This document shows, one piece after another, positions 11,701 through 25,564 of a DNA stretch of 64,000 nt. The notes below the pieces were generated by a model. It was not told where the DNA came from. It worked only from the letters and a program-made list of their open reading frames with translations, and did not search any database. Both the position numbers and the translations under genes were made by a program. Positions within the stretch are counted from its first letter, which is position 1, and each line of letters opens with the position of its first letter. Source of the DNA: Stercorarius parasiticus (taxonomy: Eukaryota; Chordata; Aves; Charadriiformes; Stercorariidae); contig VWZL01002016.1 in NCBI GenBank assembly GCA_013396915.1, forward strand, positions 732,846 through 796,845, read 5' to 3'.

Positions 11701-14700
11701 TCTGAAACCATCTCTGAAACAGATAATGAGGATCTTTATGCAAAAATACAGTCAAATGCTCACTTTTCTTTTGCATCTGTTTATGCTAATTAACTTTAGT
11801 GAAATGTTTCTTTACAATACCGGGGGTATCCTGCAGGAGAGAATTGGTTCCAGAAAGCACCACGTTATATGGTTAGCTCTTTCTAACTTATTGACCATAG
11901 AAAATATCTGTGGCCGTTTGTATTTTGCATCTCCATGCAAACTTAAAATTCAATGCAGAGTTAAAGCACGAAGCGTCCTGGGATATAAAACCTGTTGCAC
12001 ATTATGACAAAAGTAATAACAGTGGAAGTAAGTAAATCAGTACATCCTCTGAGGCAGACCCAGATTTAGTGCAAAGAAAAGCCACACCATTATCGTATCA
12101 GAAGTTGTTCTCCTCCCTGGAGCCAATAACAGGGCAGCCATGAACTAAATACTATTCACATTGCTGTAGTTCAATTTATAGTGGATGGCTTTGAAGGAGC
12201 AGTGTCACAAAACGAGAGAAATTTTCTCTGCAAGAGAGATAAAAGAGATACATCGTCTGGCAAAGACCTAAAAGTAGGTACTCGAGGGTCTACAGGGCCC
12301 TAATCTTTTCCCCTCTATGGCAAACTAATTTAGGAAATATACTATCAGGCTTACAGCAGATCATATGAACTCTTTAGGGCACTTTTGGGTAGTTTCAGTT
12401 GCATAAAATTGATTAACAGAGCTGTGCAATCAGGAACGTAGAGAAAGCTTATGGTGAAGGTCCTGCAAGAAGTAACTTGCTATTTGAAAATGCCATACTC
12501 GCATATAAGTAATTTGGAAAGCATCTGTTTTTGTGAGAGACTGACTCTTACACTTCAAAAACTGATGTCTCTGGAGAACTCCAGCAAAGAAGGCTCAGAG
12601 TTATCCTGCTAGAGGTTAACTTTCCTGTTCTTCCACAGATGCACAACAGCAGGGCAGGGTGACTGGGACTGTATTGCCAATCAGTTCTGCTCCTGTCCAG
12701 ATTTAGGGACAGGATGCTGAAGGCTCCTCTGAATGTGAGGTTCAGTAATATGTTACTGGCCTAAGTTACCAAAAATATAAGACACAGAAGGAAAAAGCTG
12801 CAAAAGAAATCAGGGCAGTGGTGAAATACAGATTATCACCAGTTTAGTAAATGTTCTGGGCAATATGCCGTGGACCATCTCAGAGGAGCTCTTACTGTAG
12901 GATGTTAAAGTTGCTGTATCATGTGGTATGAGTCATGTAATATGTCTCTGCATTTGAATAATATTTTGTGAACAACACTGAACAGATGAGACCCTATAAT
13001 ATAATTACCAAGGTCTGCGAACACGGATTCCATCACAAAATGGCACATGCTGCTGTGGTGGCTGTCATCTCCTGGTCGGACATGTCAGGGGCACTGTAGG
13101 AGCAGACAAAGAAACTTGCATGGACTGAGCTGGATTGCTGAAGAGGTTAAGAGCAAACATGGAGGCAGGATGCTTTACAGAAACTTGGTGCTTCCCTAAG
13201 CCTACAGGCTCTGGCTTCTGATGTAAATTAGAGCAGCCCAAGAGTCAATCTGAGCCAACTGGAACGATAACATAAAAGTCATTGTGTTGGTTGAGTGTTG
13301 GACAAAACTGTCTACACTCTAGGCAAAAACTCATTTACTGCTAACATGCAGTTTCCAAGCTGCCCAGCTCACCCTCCACCTCTTCTTTCCCATGAAAAAA
13401 GGCAACTGAGGCACCTGTGTGGTTTGTACTCATCACAGAGAAATCTTCACTTCCTCTTTGTTTCTTTGTTCCCACCTCCTCTCTTTTAGTTAAGGTTTAG
13501 TTTCTTTGACTGTTCTCCGTAACTTCACTCACTGTGACCTTGCATTGTTGCAACTAGAGGAGCTTTGTATTTTGCTTGGAGTGGAATTGCCTCAAGGTAA
13601 TATACTGGTAACTGGTATTTCCTTCCAGGAGTGGGATTCAGACTTTGACTGTTGCTTGGTTATATGAAACCACTGATGATGAGTGAAGTCAGCCCAGTTT
13701 CTAATTTTCTGCTGGATTTCATTCATATTTCAAAGAGGTTTAGGAACAATAGGTATTATGTTGTCTGCTGCCAGACATACTGCCAAATTGTCTGACTCCT
13801 CTACAACTTGTGCCTTTGAAAGAAAACATTTTTCTCAACTGATAAGCACTTCCGATATGGGAAACAGCACTGAATATAAAATTAGGGAGTTTCTTCATTT
13901 ACATAAAGGTAAGGAATGTGTTGTCATTTTGACTGATATGCAGATTGAATACTTTGCTAGATTTTCTTTTCCTAAATCAAAACGAAGCATTGTTCCCCCA
14001 AGGAAAGCCACTACCTTGGTTATTCTGTGCAACAGGTACCCCTCATTTGCCTGTGGTCCAGTTTAAAACCACATGATAACTTCTGAAATACGCAGTAGAT
14101 AAAGATTTATAGGATGATTTTACATTCCTGAGAAAACTGGGTCAGGGGAATATAAGTAAACATAGACATATAGAAAATAGTCCTATTTGACAGCTGTACT
14201 GAACATTTATGTAGTGAGAAATCATGTGACAAAAGGTGACAGAGAACTAATAATTTTGCCCATGGGGACAAGAAATATATCTCATAAACCCCTCCAGAAG
14301 GAAGATGGCTACATAGTAGACTTTAAGACGATAAACTTTACTTATAAAAATTCTTACACAATGGGAAATAAATTTACATGTAACACACAGCAAATTTCTA
14401 TTATTAAACTGAAAACAATGATTGACTTCGAAGTTAGTAAATGATTTGAAAAGCACCCTAATAGAAAGTGGTATAAAATATTACAGTATCTGCTTTTAGG
14501 TTGGTGAAGTTTTTACACTGATAATAATAGGAAACAAGAAAAGAATTTGTTATTGCCTCTTATATTCTCGCGTTTGTAGTTTTTCTGTAGAAGCAGAAAA
14601 TAAGAAAAATATCTCCTAGATATTTGATTACAGGCCATATAGTTCCTGGATTCTCAGTGGAAAGCATTCACAGATAGACTGCATGCAATTCCTGCATCAT

Positions 14701-15746
14701 TTGAGCAGACCTAACAAAATAATCTAAAAAAAAGAACAACAGCTTCCTATTTTCAAATGGAAGAGGAGCATAGACTGGAAGGACACGAGGAGCAATGTAG
14801 CTGGCACTACTCATTGTCATCTGCACTTCTCCATATATCTTGTAAATTGTGGGTTATAGCCATTGCTATCTGAGCAGTACTAGAGAAATGGAAGTGAGAA
14901 AGACAATGTAATGATTTATAATTGCTCTAAAGAATACAACTATAGGCATGAAGTTTATATGTTACCGGACACAAAAGGAATATGAAATATTAAGTGTTTC
15001 CTGCAACAGGCCATTTTAGGAACAAACATTACAAGCATAATAAATTCAGAGGCTTCCAGAGACAAACTTGTTAAAATGTTTGTTTTAGCAAGGAATCAAA
15101 GTCAAACCACTAAGAACACAGAAATCCAAGTCTCTTCACATTGCAGCAAGTGGCTACACAGCATGCTCCAGATTTGGGGTCAAGATTTCACAGCAGTGAT
15201 TTAGGAGCCCAAGTCCCATGAGCATTCCCTGCGGCCACTCTTAGGTTAGAAGTGACTTCCCTTATTTCAGGGATGGCCAGACAGATGATGTGGCCACCCT
15301 TTGGCTGCTGCCAGCCAAGTTAACATGAATTGGCTTAGGCTGCAAGGCGGGTGGCAGCTGAGGCAGCCTGGGTGCAGAGGTGGGGACATCCCTGGGGGCA
15401 ATAACCTCTCAGGGGTTATCATCACACAAATCCCCAGAGCTGCTGAAGGGACAGCCTGAGATGGGCAAACAGGCAACAGAAAATCCTAAGTATCTTTGAG
15501 AAGCAAGAGGAATAACTTTAGCAGAAATATTAGACAAATTTTAATTCTGGGGGGGGTGGTGGTGTTTCTTTTTTTTTAAGAAGAGTTTTGTGATTACTCA
15601 GATGCGATCAGAGAAGGCTGGAGAATTTACATCTAGATATTTATTTCATAGTAAGCCATGATAATATTAATGTATTAGAGTAAGATACAATTTGGTATCT
15701 ATTACTTCACTCCCTTTGGGTAGATCATGCATTTCTTCAGGAAATG

Positions 15747-15796
15747 TCACCAATGAAGCTGAGAGTTACACCTACACCAGTAAATAAAATGGACCA
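15747..15796. repeat. Relic of an old palindromic sauropsid-type interspersed repeat
   Basis: The run caccaatgaagctgagagtt followed by acacctacaccagtaaataa resembles one arm of a family built on the core tGAAGTCAATGGagttacacc. I recall this family as frequent in bird, turtle and crocodile DNA. The match is degenerate and the family name is uncertain. Confidence 0.3.
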
Positions 15797-18700
15797 GGGG
15801 CTGCTCTCTGCCCTTGGAAGTACGTGGTATGGCACAGCTTGTGTCTGTACAGCCAAAACATTCCTTACTGCCTCATGGGAAGAGTCCCTGCCTGTGCTGT
15901 CCCTGGATTGTCCCTGGGACTAGCAGACGACCACCTCCATGGGCACTGATGTTCAGTGCTACCCAGGGTGCTCCTGCTGCTGGCCCAGACAGCACAGGTC
16001 CCACCTACCAGCCTCCCGCTCTGTCTTCAGTGACCTGGGGGGCTCCGCCGTATCTACGGGCAGGCAGCTGAGGGGAACCCCTCATGAGGATCTTCTTCTC
16101 TCTAAGGCCACTTGGTAGGAAGGGAGACACAAGGGCACCTGGTGTAGGTAAGGCAAGTTAGTGGCTCTGCACCTCTGTCTCTTGGAGCTGTACAACCACA
16201 CCAGATGGCAGTTAAATTGCTAAAGGTAGCTGGGGAGATGGAAGCTTTTCTAAGTACCCCTCTTCTTCCTCTTAAACACATCAGAAATAGTCCCATTTGT
16301 ACAAAATGGGTTGAAGTGAATTGTTTTGGGGAAGCAGCTTTGACTAGGCACTGCCACAGTGTGTATTTTTTTTTAATCTGAAATAAGTTTTTGTGGTGGA
16401 ATAGTGCCACCATTCACACCAAGTGAGGCTTTGGGACTGAATTTGATAACGCTAAAGAACAGTGATGAATTAGCTAGCTCTGTGTTGGGTTGCAAATGAA
16501 CATCAGATACCATACAACAGTTTCCTCTTTGTTTGGTCTGAGCAGAATCCTTACACAAATCTTGGGGCTTGACTCAGGATTTTCCACTACCCGGCCTATG
16601 TTGGGCAAATGAATGTTCACTTAATAGAGGGTGGTATTGCGTTGTATTTTCATATACCCGTGGACATATTTAGCAAATAGAACTCAGAAGACTTTTACTT
16701 CAATTAGATACTACTGCTGTGAATAACCTTTTCGGCTTTCGCTTCATACAGTTACAGTTCTCACTTTCTAAGGGCTGAAGGAGAGTGTACGTGGGCGTGC
16801 AAAGGCCGGGAAGAACAATGTTACCAAGCCTGTTTGTAAAGAAAATGCACGTAACAACACTTGGAGTACTTAAGAGCAATTTATGTAGCCATCTAGATAA
16901 AGTTACAGGAGTTACTGTTACGCTAAGTGCATAATACTGTGTTAGTCCTGCTTATCTCATTTCACTTACTTGACAGACAGTTCTTGTACCAGACTAGTTC
17001 GTGCTTGTGTGAAATAAGCGGTGAGAATAATGCACAATTGGTCTTATTTTAATGTTTTTACCACCTGGAGCCAGAAATGGGCTTTCAGTTCAAGGAACAA
17101 GGAAGCTCCTTTCATAACTTCCTAACGAGCTCACGCTCCCTCTGTTTGACATCATGCTGCGCACAGCACGTCTTTCAACAGACGTCGTAGAGCCGATTGA
17201 TGAGTACCTGCTCTTCCCTTAAAGCTAGGGAGTTATTTCACTGCACAGAAGTGCAAGTAGAAACGAGGAGAGAACTCTATGTGTTGGTAAGGATACACAT
17301 AATGTCCTTTATTCCCTTTATTGAGTATTAATTTGATCCAGTATCTACCGGAGCCTGCTCTCCGCTAGTATTGATAACACATTTTAAACATTGAAAAAAA
17401 GTCACCCACAACTTATTGAGGGGGTACAATCAGACGAACCTAAGTGTGCCACCCTCAGAACATTGTATGCATGCTTTTTATCCCTGGGACATGGTGACTG
17501 GAAATGCTAGCTTCCGGAAGAAAACTGATGTGCTTACTTTCAAAATTTATTTTGTCCCAAAGTAAATATGAATTCAGAGATTGTGACGTAATCTTGGGAT
17601 TGGGATAATAATACAAAATATATACAAAATTGAAAATGGTGATTAAGATTCTACGATAATATCACTGAGGAATGTTTTCCCCATTTTACCTACAGGTAAA
17701 AGTCTTACAAATTTTCCTTTTGCACTTTGGTGCTTTTATCCATAAGACATTTGAAACATCTCATTCATATGGAATACTGAGGAAAGAAATATCATATTAC
17801 TTATATTAGACTACATTGCATGAAATCATAGAAAGGAATATAAACTGATGGTGAGCATGTAGGAGTTTAATCATTCTTTTTATACAAGTTATAGTTAAAT
17901 TATCAAATCCCCCAAACAATTGACAATCAAGGATTAAAATGAATCACAATCTTAGCTACAATAGTTAATTGTTAAGTTAATCATCCTGTAAGTTTTAATG
18001 CTCTGTCATTCTCTTGCTACTAATTGCTGTCAGAGTGTCCTTCTCACTCTTCATTGAATAATATTATTTTCTTGGTAAAGAAAAATCAACAAACCACTGT
18101 GGTCACACGACACGAAACACCAATCAAGAATGAACTCACATCATCAGCACAAATGTGCTAAAAAACTTTGACAACCAGCAGGATTTACACCAGGTCTTGT
18201 ATTGTCTTCCTGTGCTTCTCTAACTTTGTGCTGGTTCAGCTATTTTAAGTCCTCTAAAAGTCAGAATAAAACCAGCAGAAAGAAGCCTAAAACTGGCATA
18301 GACTCCATAGTGTGTGCTCTGGTTAATCTGACAGAGATGTGGCTGTGTGATGGTGCTTGGGCTTCACGGGTGATCTGACAGGGCTCCGATCCCTGAGAGA
18401 CGCAGAGCGGAAAATGCAGAAACTTTGAAGTTGGGATAAGGCAGAAAATCTTCATGAGCCAAACAAAATCGTTGGGCTGGAGCCCCGGTTAAACACGCAA
18501 AGCGCCTTGATCAGAGTCCGGACATCGTTGCATCAACCTGTCCTAGCAGAGATAGGAGAAACGGACAGCTGACACCTAGTGCTGGCACTCGAGAATAAGA
18601 TGAATCAGAAAGAAATTCCTCTGATTAGCCCTAACCACTGTGTACCCCCGGTTCTTCAGATTCAACTTGATTTGAAATAGTTTTGAGAGAAATACTTCTT

Positions 18701-19293
18701 TTAGCAGAGAAGGGGCAATTCCTTGCCTCCAGCAACTCTCAGTAATTTTATATATTACTTTATTGAAGTTCCCTTCAAAGAGGGTACTTATAGGCATCAG
18801 ACGGTCTTTGTTAGAAGTACACTTGAATGCATTCTGTAAGAGTAGAGAAAACTCAGGTAGCAACTTAGTAACAGTATTTTTTTTCAAAGAAGGTGAAAAA
18901 TTTATTAAAATACTTTTATCAGGTCTCAGGAGTGTCTTCTATGGCGCTTAGTAGTCAGATAAAAGGGTCTGTGTGATGTTTACACAGCCTCCCACAGAGT
19001 AATTACCATAGCAGCTCATATAAAAGCAACAGTAGAAAGGTGTAAAAGTCATTTGCCAGGAAGAAATAGGAAGCAATCAGCAACACTTTAAACAAATTAT
19101 TGCCATGAAATCACTCTCTCAGCTTGAGATAAGCACTCGGGGTCTGTTAAAGCTATAACAGCCCTGTGGGTTCTCCTCCCAAGATATTTTTCTGCTAAAT
19201 TTTTAGTCAGAAAATGAGGGATTCAGCGGAGTTATGCTTTAAGCTGGCGCTGGATATACTTGTCTTCAGGCTACGTCTGGTACCCACCCCCCG

Positions 19294-19350
19294 TGTGTGT
19301 GAATATGTATATGTCTGCGTGTACATGTGAATGTGTGAGTGTATTACGTG
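19294..19350. repeat. Degenerate GT-rich microsatellite
   Basis: Interrupted (GT)n with gtgtgtgtgaatatgtatat, then several gtgaatgtgtg motifs. It is a decayed dinucleotide repeat. Confidence 0.55.
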
Positions 19351-21936
19351 AATGTGTGCAATGACTTTTCAAACATGTTATTAAGAGCGATGTCCTTTTT
19401 CAGCAAAGCAGAATTCTGCGCAGGTTAAGCTGGTTAGAAGTAGCTGTTTGCAGAAGAGCCATCTGCAGATGTCTGTGGTAGGTAGCAGAGCTCTGAGCTG
19501 CCCCAAGAGGGAAGCGCTTGGCACAGGTGAGCTGAGAAAGGAATGTCCTTTTGGGGGGAAAACTAAAGGACAGGAGGATTTTTCGGGCTGCCTGTGAAGC
19601 CAGGCCAGCTCTGTGGCCGCCCTGGCTCTCTGGGAGGGAGGTGTGCTCTCCTGGCACTCTGCCTTTGGAGGGAGAAAGTATCGCCCCTGTGAATCCCCTT
19701 CCTTGCCCTTGGCTAGAAGCCACGTCCGTGCCGAACGCTTGGCTGCTTGTTCCAGCTCCCGGTTACCACATCCAAAGGGTACTTGGGCTGTGTATCCAGT
19801 TTGTTGTTATGGGAAACTCAGAAGTGTCGGCTTCAGAAATACTGTGATTCTGTCATATTCCTGGGTCTGCAGGGTTTTTGGCTGTTATTTCTGCTAAGTG
19901 CCTTTTTTGTTTAACCTCCTCTCTTTTGGGAGCAGATGGCTGTGGATGTACAAAATGAGTATGAGACCAATCGCTTTTGCCTTTTACTCAAAATTCACAT
20001 GTCTGCCCATTCCCCCTGATGTCACTGGTAGGATTAGGAGTGCAGGTGGGGACTAAGCGGATGAGCTCTTGAGAAGGAAACTCTCATTTTGTAAATCTTC
20101 TTTCTGAGAGAAACTTGGCTCTCTAGAGATGTGGGGCTCCAGGGTTATGATTCAAAAGGGAAAAAAACGGAATAGCAATGGGATGTGTAATACACTCTGT
20201 GTGTATGTGCAGACTCAAGTGAGCAGGAAGGGAATCGGGGATGAGGTGGGACGGCCCTCAAATATGGGGCAGGGGCAGTGGCTGGGAGGGATGGGAGGTT
20301 CCAGGGCTACCTCTGCTGTGAGAAAATGGTTCTTGGCACTTGCAAACCATGTCCAAGCAAGGCCCGGGAGCGGGCAAGGAGACAGCCACCAGCGCTGCTC
20401 CCAGGAGCCTGCTGACAGCCAAATGGCAGCTGTGGGCCAGTGCTTAAGCCTTTTCCCTGGCCTTGCCACATTTACTGGAGCCAACATAGCCAGAGTAATA
20501 CCAGCATACACAAAGCAGAAGCTGATGTGGGAGAAGAGAAGTCTCTGCCGTGAAGGAGGAGAAACACTCCCAGTGTTCCCAGTGGGGTCTCTGACGGACA
20601 GAGGCATTGCAGGTAGTCCTTAAAGCAACAAGAAGAAACTGGTAATGTAAAGCAGAGACGCTGAAAGTTCCCACTACAGTCTTATGATGGAAAAGAGCCA
20701 AGAAATCCACAGCTGACTGTTTTTAGGTATCTTTTTTTTTTTTCATTTAGGTGAACACAGGTGGCTGCAGGCATAGCCCCTTCCAAACACAGGCGCTGCC
20801 TCTGTCAGATGGAAGAGATTTGTAGGTGTCACAGAGTCAGGGCTCATAGACATTCAGCAGTGTTGCTATAAAAGGCTGTGGTAAGCCCTACTTATTATTT
20901 TATTCCTTTATGACCAACCTAACACCACATACGTTGCAGCACTCGTCCACTTTCTTGGAGGTAAATTCACTCAGAGGAGAGGGTGAAAGAAGGATGCTGC
21001 TGGTCTTTGCTGTTGCCTTGCCACTAGCCTGGGAACCTTCTTAGTCGTACTGGAAGGTACATTGGTTAGTTTTGTTGCTATAATGCTCATTCCTTTTCTT
21101 ACCTACAGGAGCTTAAAAATTACTGAATGTATACACTTGTGTCAAAGTATGAGACACCGGTCAGTCTCATTTTTAATTTTGAAACACAGTTGAAGTTGAA
21201 TCCATTTTACATTTTGTCACCAATCATTGGTTGTGTTCTGTATATTCCTTCAAGCTACTGTATTTTCCTCGCTAAGGATTTGACTTTTGTTAATATTAAG
21301 TGGAGATGCATCTGGAGCACAAAAATCGGATCCATCTCTGGATTCAAACTCCGGCAAAATTCACGCACAGTGCAAGATAGAGTTTGTTCAGGCTCATGTC
21401 TGCATGGAAAATATTCAACCCTGTCTCAAGGTTTGTTTACGTGTTTTTTGATTTCAATATTACATGAACCAACTGCTATTTAATTAGTGAGGCATTGTAG
21501 AAATTCTTCTTATGGGTGTAATTTGCTTTGATCTCTTGCCTGAGGAAGGAGTTTAGCAATGGAACCACTGTTCCTTCCTAATACGAGCACACATAATTGT
21601 AGTTGCTTTGTCCTGGCTGTGGACTAGATTATTTCTCTACTGCTCTTAAAATATTGCTTCTTCCTCTCAAATAAATTCTTCCCATCAGGAGCTAGCCGCA
21701 CATCTCTTGTTTCTTTGCTAGCCCGTGCTGGTTTAGTCTTCATGCTGCATGCTGCCTCAACCATTTTTATTAGGCCCTTTTGACTAGGAAAGTGATTAGT
21801 GAACACCTTTTGGAATCTGGATTCATAACCTCATGGGTTGCTTCAGATCTTCATTTTACAGCTTTTTATGTATGTGTGGAGAACAAGCAACATCCAACAA
21901 TTCTTATCTATGCAGTCAGCAAATTCTGAAGATTTG

Positions 21937-21965
21937 CACATGTGCAACTACAAGTTGCACATGTG
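21937..21965. other. Perfect 13-bp inverted repeat, 3-nt loop
   Basis: Arm cacatgtgcaact (21937-21949) is the exact reverse complement of agttgcacatgtg (21953-21965), separated by ACA. Each arm contains the palindromic E-box-like cacatgtg. A G-T wobble and further pairs could extend the stem slightly. The stem is too short for a typical miRNA precursor. Confidence 0.8.
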
Positions 21966-23276
21966 TAGTTATTTACTTGTTATGATGGCATTGTCACATT
22001 GGAGTGCTCTGGGGCACCTATCCCATTGACCTCTTTGGTATTAGGTGGCCTGAACCCTGTGCATGATGCTCTTTAATTGTATTTACTCTGGCAGGAAGGA
22101 GTCCACCCGGACATGCTGTCAAGCAGAGAGCAGGAGGTGAGTCTGGCCCCTTTCCTTCAGGAGAAACAGCTGGGCCGGAGTCAGGCTGGGAGGAGAGGTC
22201 AGCAGGTCACCTTGGGGTCAGGGATGCTAAAATCTGAGTTTGAGTAAAGTCTTGGTTTCCACAGAAACAGCAAATCTCCCCTCCCAATTTTTCATCTCGC
22301 TCTTTCATCTCTCCCAGCTCCTCCCCGCATTCTTGCCATCTGATGTATTAGGGCCAGCTAGCTCAGATTCATCTTTCAGCAGCAACCGGAGGAGCTGCTG
22401 ACACCCTCACTGTGCATGCCTTTTGCAAGCCCATCAGCTAAAATACTCTCCTCCGCTGGAGGCAAATCTGTAGCTGGCTATGACTGTAGACCAGGCTACA
22501 GCATAATGTGGCCCCCCAAAACTGAAGGTTGAACCAGCAGCCAAAAGGGCAGAGCAGGCTCTGACCCTTTAGCAGGGTGAGCACACAGCAGGACCTAGTT
22601 GCGTAAACTGGGAGAGAGAGGAAGGCAAAGGGAAACGCACAGAGAGAGGAGACCAAGTCACCCCTTCCCCTGCCCACAGTCTCTGCTGAAGGGATGTGCA
22701 TGGGAAAATTGAGTCTTGCACCCGTTTATGGTATAAATTGTGAGGGATGCGGAGAGAACTGTGCGTGTTCACTTGTAGTGATTCCATTGGTGACCTTCTG
22801 ACTGAAGTTTTTACCACTGTAGTTTATCACATACTTTTTTCCATCGCTTTCTGACAGTCTGGACTGACAGCTTCAGGGGCTTTCTCTAAACGAAAGCTAA
22901 TGCACTGCAAAGCATGCCAGGCAATCAGCATTCAGTCAATGCCACAGTTTCCTTTCTGCTTCTCTTTCCTCGCCCCCTCCCATGCCCACTGCCTCTGAAG
23001 TTTAGCATCCCCTCTTGCTTTTAGGAAGAGCAGTCTAACAGACTGAAGAGAGCTGACGAAACAGAAGAAAGCTCCTTGCATGGTGGTGTCCCTCAGCACA
23101 CTCTGTGCCTCATATTCACACCTGTAAAAGGGGGGTGATAATTCCTTGTTAAATGCAGTGACTGTGGGAACGTGACCAGAAAGGCAGCTGGATAGCACGT
23201 CTGAGGGAAAACCAATGCTGAGTTTGCCTTCCTGGCAAATGAAAAGGTGAAGCCTTGATTTAACAGAGAAAAGCCT

Positions 23277-23515
23277 GAATCATAGAATCCTCTGGGTTGG
23301 AAGGGACCTTTAAGGTCATCAAGCCCAACCATTAACCTAAAACTGCCAAGTCCACCAATAAACCATGTCCCTAAGCACCACGTCTACCCATCTTCTGAAT
23401 ACCTCCAGGGATGGTGATTCAGCCACTTTCCTGGGCAGCCTGTTCCAGTGCCTGACAACCTTTTCACTGAAGAAATTTTTCCTAATATCCATCCTAAACC
23501 TCCCCATATACCTAA
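23277..23515 (-). mobile_element. CR1 LINE 3' fragment, antisense
   Basis: On the minus strand the sequence encodes the C-terminal end of CR1 ORF2: [40 protein letters not shown], and an ending in WTWQF before the stop at 23337-23339. That ending differs from the NLV-type ending of most other copies here, so this is a different CR1 subfamily. The 3' untranslated part carries the usual AAGGTCCCTTCCAACCC motif and ends in a single ATTCTATGATTC-like octamer region at 23277-23290. The frame is intact over the retained part. The 5' end fades near 23515. Confidence 0.9.
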
Positions 23516-25324
23516 ATGACCCAGCAGCTGTGAGAAAGAGGGTACAAACCACTTGTTGGTGTGCATTTATAAGCAATGCTTTTGCAGTGCCCTGCTGTCA
23601 TATGTTTCTGTCTCCTTCTTAGCTTCTTACTGAACTCGGACTTCAGCCAGACCCTCCTGACGTCTGGGCAGAGACTTCACTCTGCTCACCACACAAGGAG
23701 CTACGCAAGCTGCCCAACTCATCTCTTGAAGCTATATAACATTTTCTACAGCTCCAGCATCCTCATTCTGCATGCAAGTGTATTTTACAATGTCCATATG
23801 GGTTTTGGTCTGGTTATTATTATGGGCTGGACCTCCTGATGGGCAGGCAGTGTATGAGCGTGGGGAAGGAGTTACAAACTATTTGTGCTGCAGCTGCTTA
23901 TTTGTGCAACTGAAATAAAACAACAGGCAGCACCCTTCACTGAGACCACGATGTATTTTGGCCCCCAGGCTGCCAGCAAAGGGATGGGGTCGTGCAGGGG
24001 GTGAGGACGTGGTGAAGGGCAGTGTGGGGGTGAAATGAGGGTGTGCTGATGGCAGCTATTTTCATCTGCCAGCACCTGCCTTACAAATCTGCTTGGAGTT
24101 AGATGAGGGCAAGCGCTTCTGACGAAGGGAAATAGGGGAGTAAAAGAAGGTATGGAGCTAGAGTATGGATAGCCTTTAAAATTCCCCAGGCTTGAGGAAG
24201 GACATAAAAAAGACACGTTTCCCAACATTAGGAACCAAGGGGAAAAGGATTTTTTTCCTCTCTGTCCCTTTGTTGCCCTCTTCCTTCCTACGACCTCTTC
24301 CTTGACACGGTGAGTCACGATCCTGCGGCAGATGGATGGAAAACTTCGAGCCATAGATCCTCTCTGTCATAGTCACTCTCCCGACCCAAATTCCTGCTGA
24401 TCTCAATCACCATCTCAGCTCCACACAGCACTCACCTCAGCTGCTCGCAAAGCAGCACTAACCACCTGGCTGCCTCCAGACATGCATTTTTGGGACACCC
24501 AAACCAACAATTTACACTGTGGTAAAACCTCAGTCTCACCATGGTTCCTCCGGAGCTCTAGAAGTGAGGTAATAGGTAGAACCCACACTTTGATCTTCCC
24601 CAGACTGTGGATCTTCTTCTGTTCATTATAGTCACCCAGGGATTTATTAGGCAATTGCCAGCCTGATAAAGGCCAGACTTTAAAATGGCTATTGGGCTAC
24701 CTCAGAAAAGAGCAACAGGATGCCGAGGCTGCCAGGACAGTGCGGCTGCCTCTCCTTGGCTGGTGTCCCCAGCAAGGTTTGCCTGGCCCCAGGCTGCTCT
24801 TCAGATTACTCACTAACTTCAGCGGCAGACGGGTGTCTCATCACTCATTGCAGACTTGTGTTGTACCAGGCCTATTTGAACTCAGGGAACTAGAGCAAAC
24901 AGGGCTTAAAATCCAGTTTAGACCAAATCCTCGTTCATACTCTTAGGATCCTCAAGGCTTCTTAGGATCCCTTGGACATCTGGGGTATGCGGTAGTGGCT
25001 GGTGTTTCTGCATGGCATCTTAGCTGTCATCCTCAGTCAGGATTGCAACAATTAACTAGTAGGCTAGGGAATAATTACTAGCCACCTTGGCATCCAGAGG
25101 CAGAACAAATCCAGGCTGTATGTGTTAGGTATTGAGGCTGGAGCAAAGTGTGGCATCTGGTTAAGAAGATGATTGTCGGTTTTTGCCTTGCACTAGGAAA
25201 ATTTGCACTTTCCCTTGCGCTTGCACACCAATATGTTGTATCAACACATTCAATAATGCCTACAAATAATGCATTATGAATAATACATACTTAAAAATAC
25301 ATAATGATAACACATTAAATCCTA
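23516..25324. other. Unassigned noncoding sequence
   Basis: No gene, RNA or repeat was recognised. Open frames up to about 160 codons (for example 23872-24354 on the minus strand) have no familiar domain. A short direct repeat of cttaggatcc lies near 24942-24970. Confidence 0.4.
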
Positions 25325-25564
25325 TTTAGATTGGATATTAGGAAGAAATTCTTTACTGTGGGGGTGGTGAGACACTGGAACACGTTGCCCAGGGAGGTTG
25401 TGGATGCCCTATCCCTGGAAGTGTTCAAGGCCAGGCTGGATGGGGCTTTGAGCAGCCTGGTCTAGTGGGTGGTGTCCCTGCCCATGGCAGGGGGGTTGGA
25501 ACTAGATGATCTTTAAGGTCCCTTCCAAACTAAACCATTCTATGATTCCATGATTCTATGATTC
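25325..25564 (+). mobile_element. CR1 LINE 3' fragment, sense, intact terminal frame
   Basis: The first 46 codons encode the very C-terminus of ORF2, beginning [19 protein letters not shown] and ending SSLV before TAG at 25463-25465, with no frameshift. The short 3' UTR follows, with the AAGGTCCCTTCCAA motif and a tail of about three ATTCTATG-type octamers (one altered to ATTCCATG). Truncation to about 240 bp is normal for CR1. The low decay suggests a fairly young insertion. Confidence 0.95.

Larger units (their letters stand above)
8706..23276. other. Long unassigned noncoding stretch
   Basis: About 14.6 kb without a gene I can support. Visible contents are minor: T-rich runs near 11530-11546 and 20731-20742, a GT-rich tract near 19294-19350, an old palindromic relic at 15747-15796 and a perfect hairpin at 21937-21965. 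The longest open frame is 205 codons on the minus strand (9828-10445). It has no recognised domain and no coding signature, and a frame of that length is not surprising in this much AT-rich DNA. Confidence 0.4.

Noticed and set aside
13683..14066. 127-codon plus-strand frame followed by a donor-like AAAGGTAAGG near 13908
   Set aside because: No domain, no matching acceptor with a coherent exon, and composition like the noncoding flanks.
20129..20623. Overlapping frames of 164 and 130 codons on opposite strands
   Set aside because: Stop-poor GC-richer sequence gives open frames on both strands. Neither has a recognised motif.
23872..24406. 160- and 76-codon minus-strand frames
   Set aside because: No domain. 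Low-complexity Pro/Ser content, and no splice-consistent structure.
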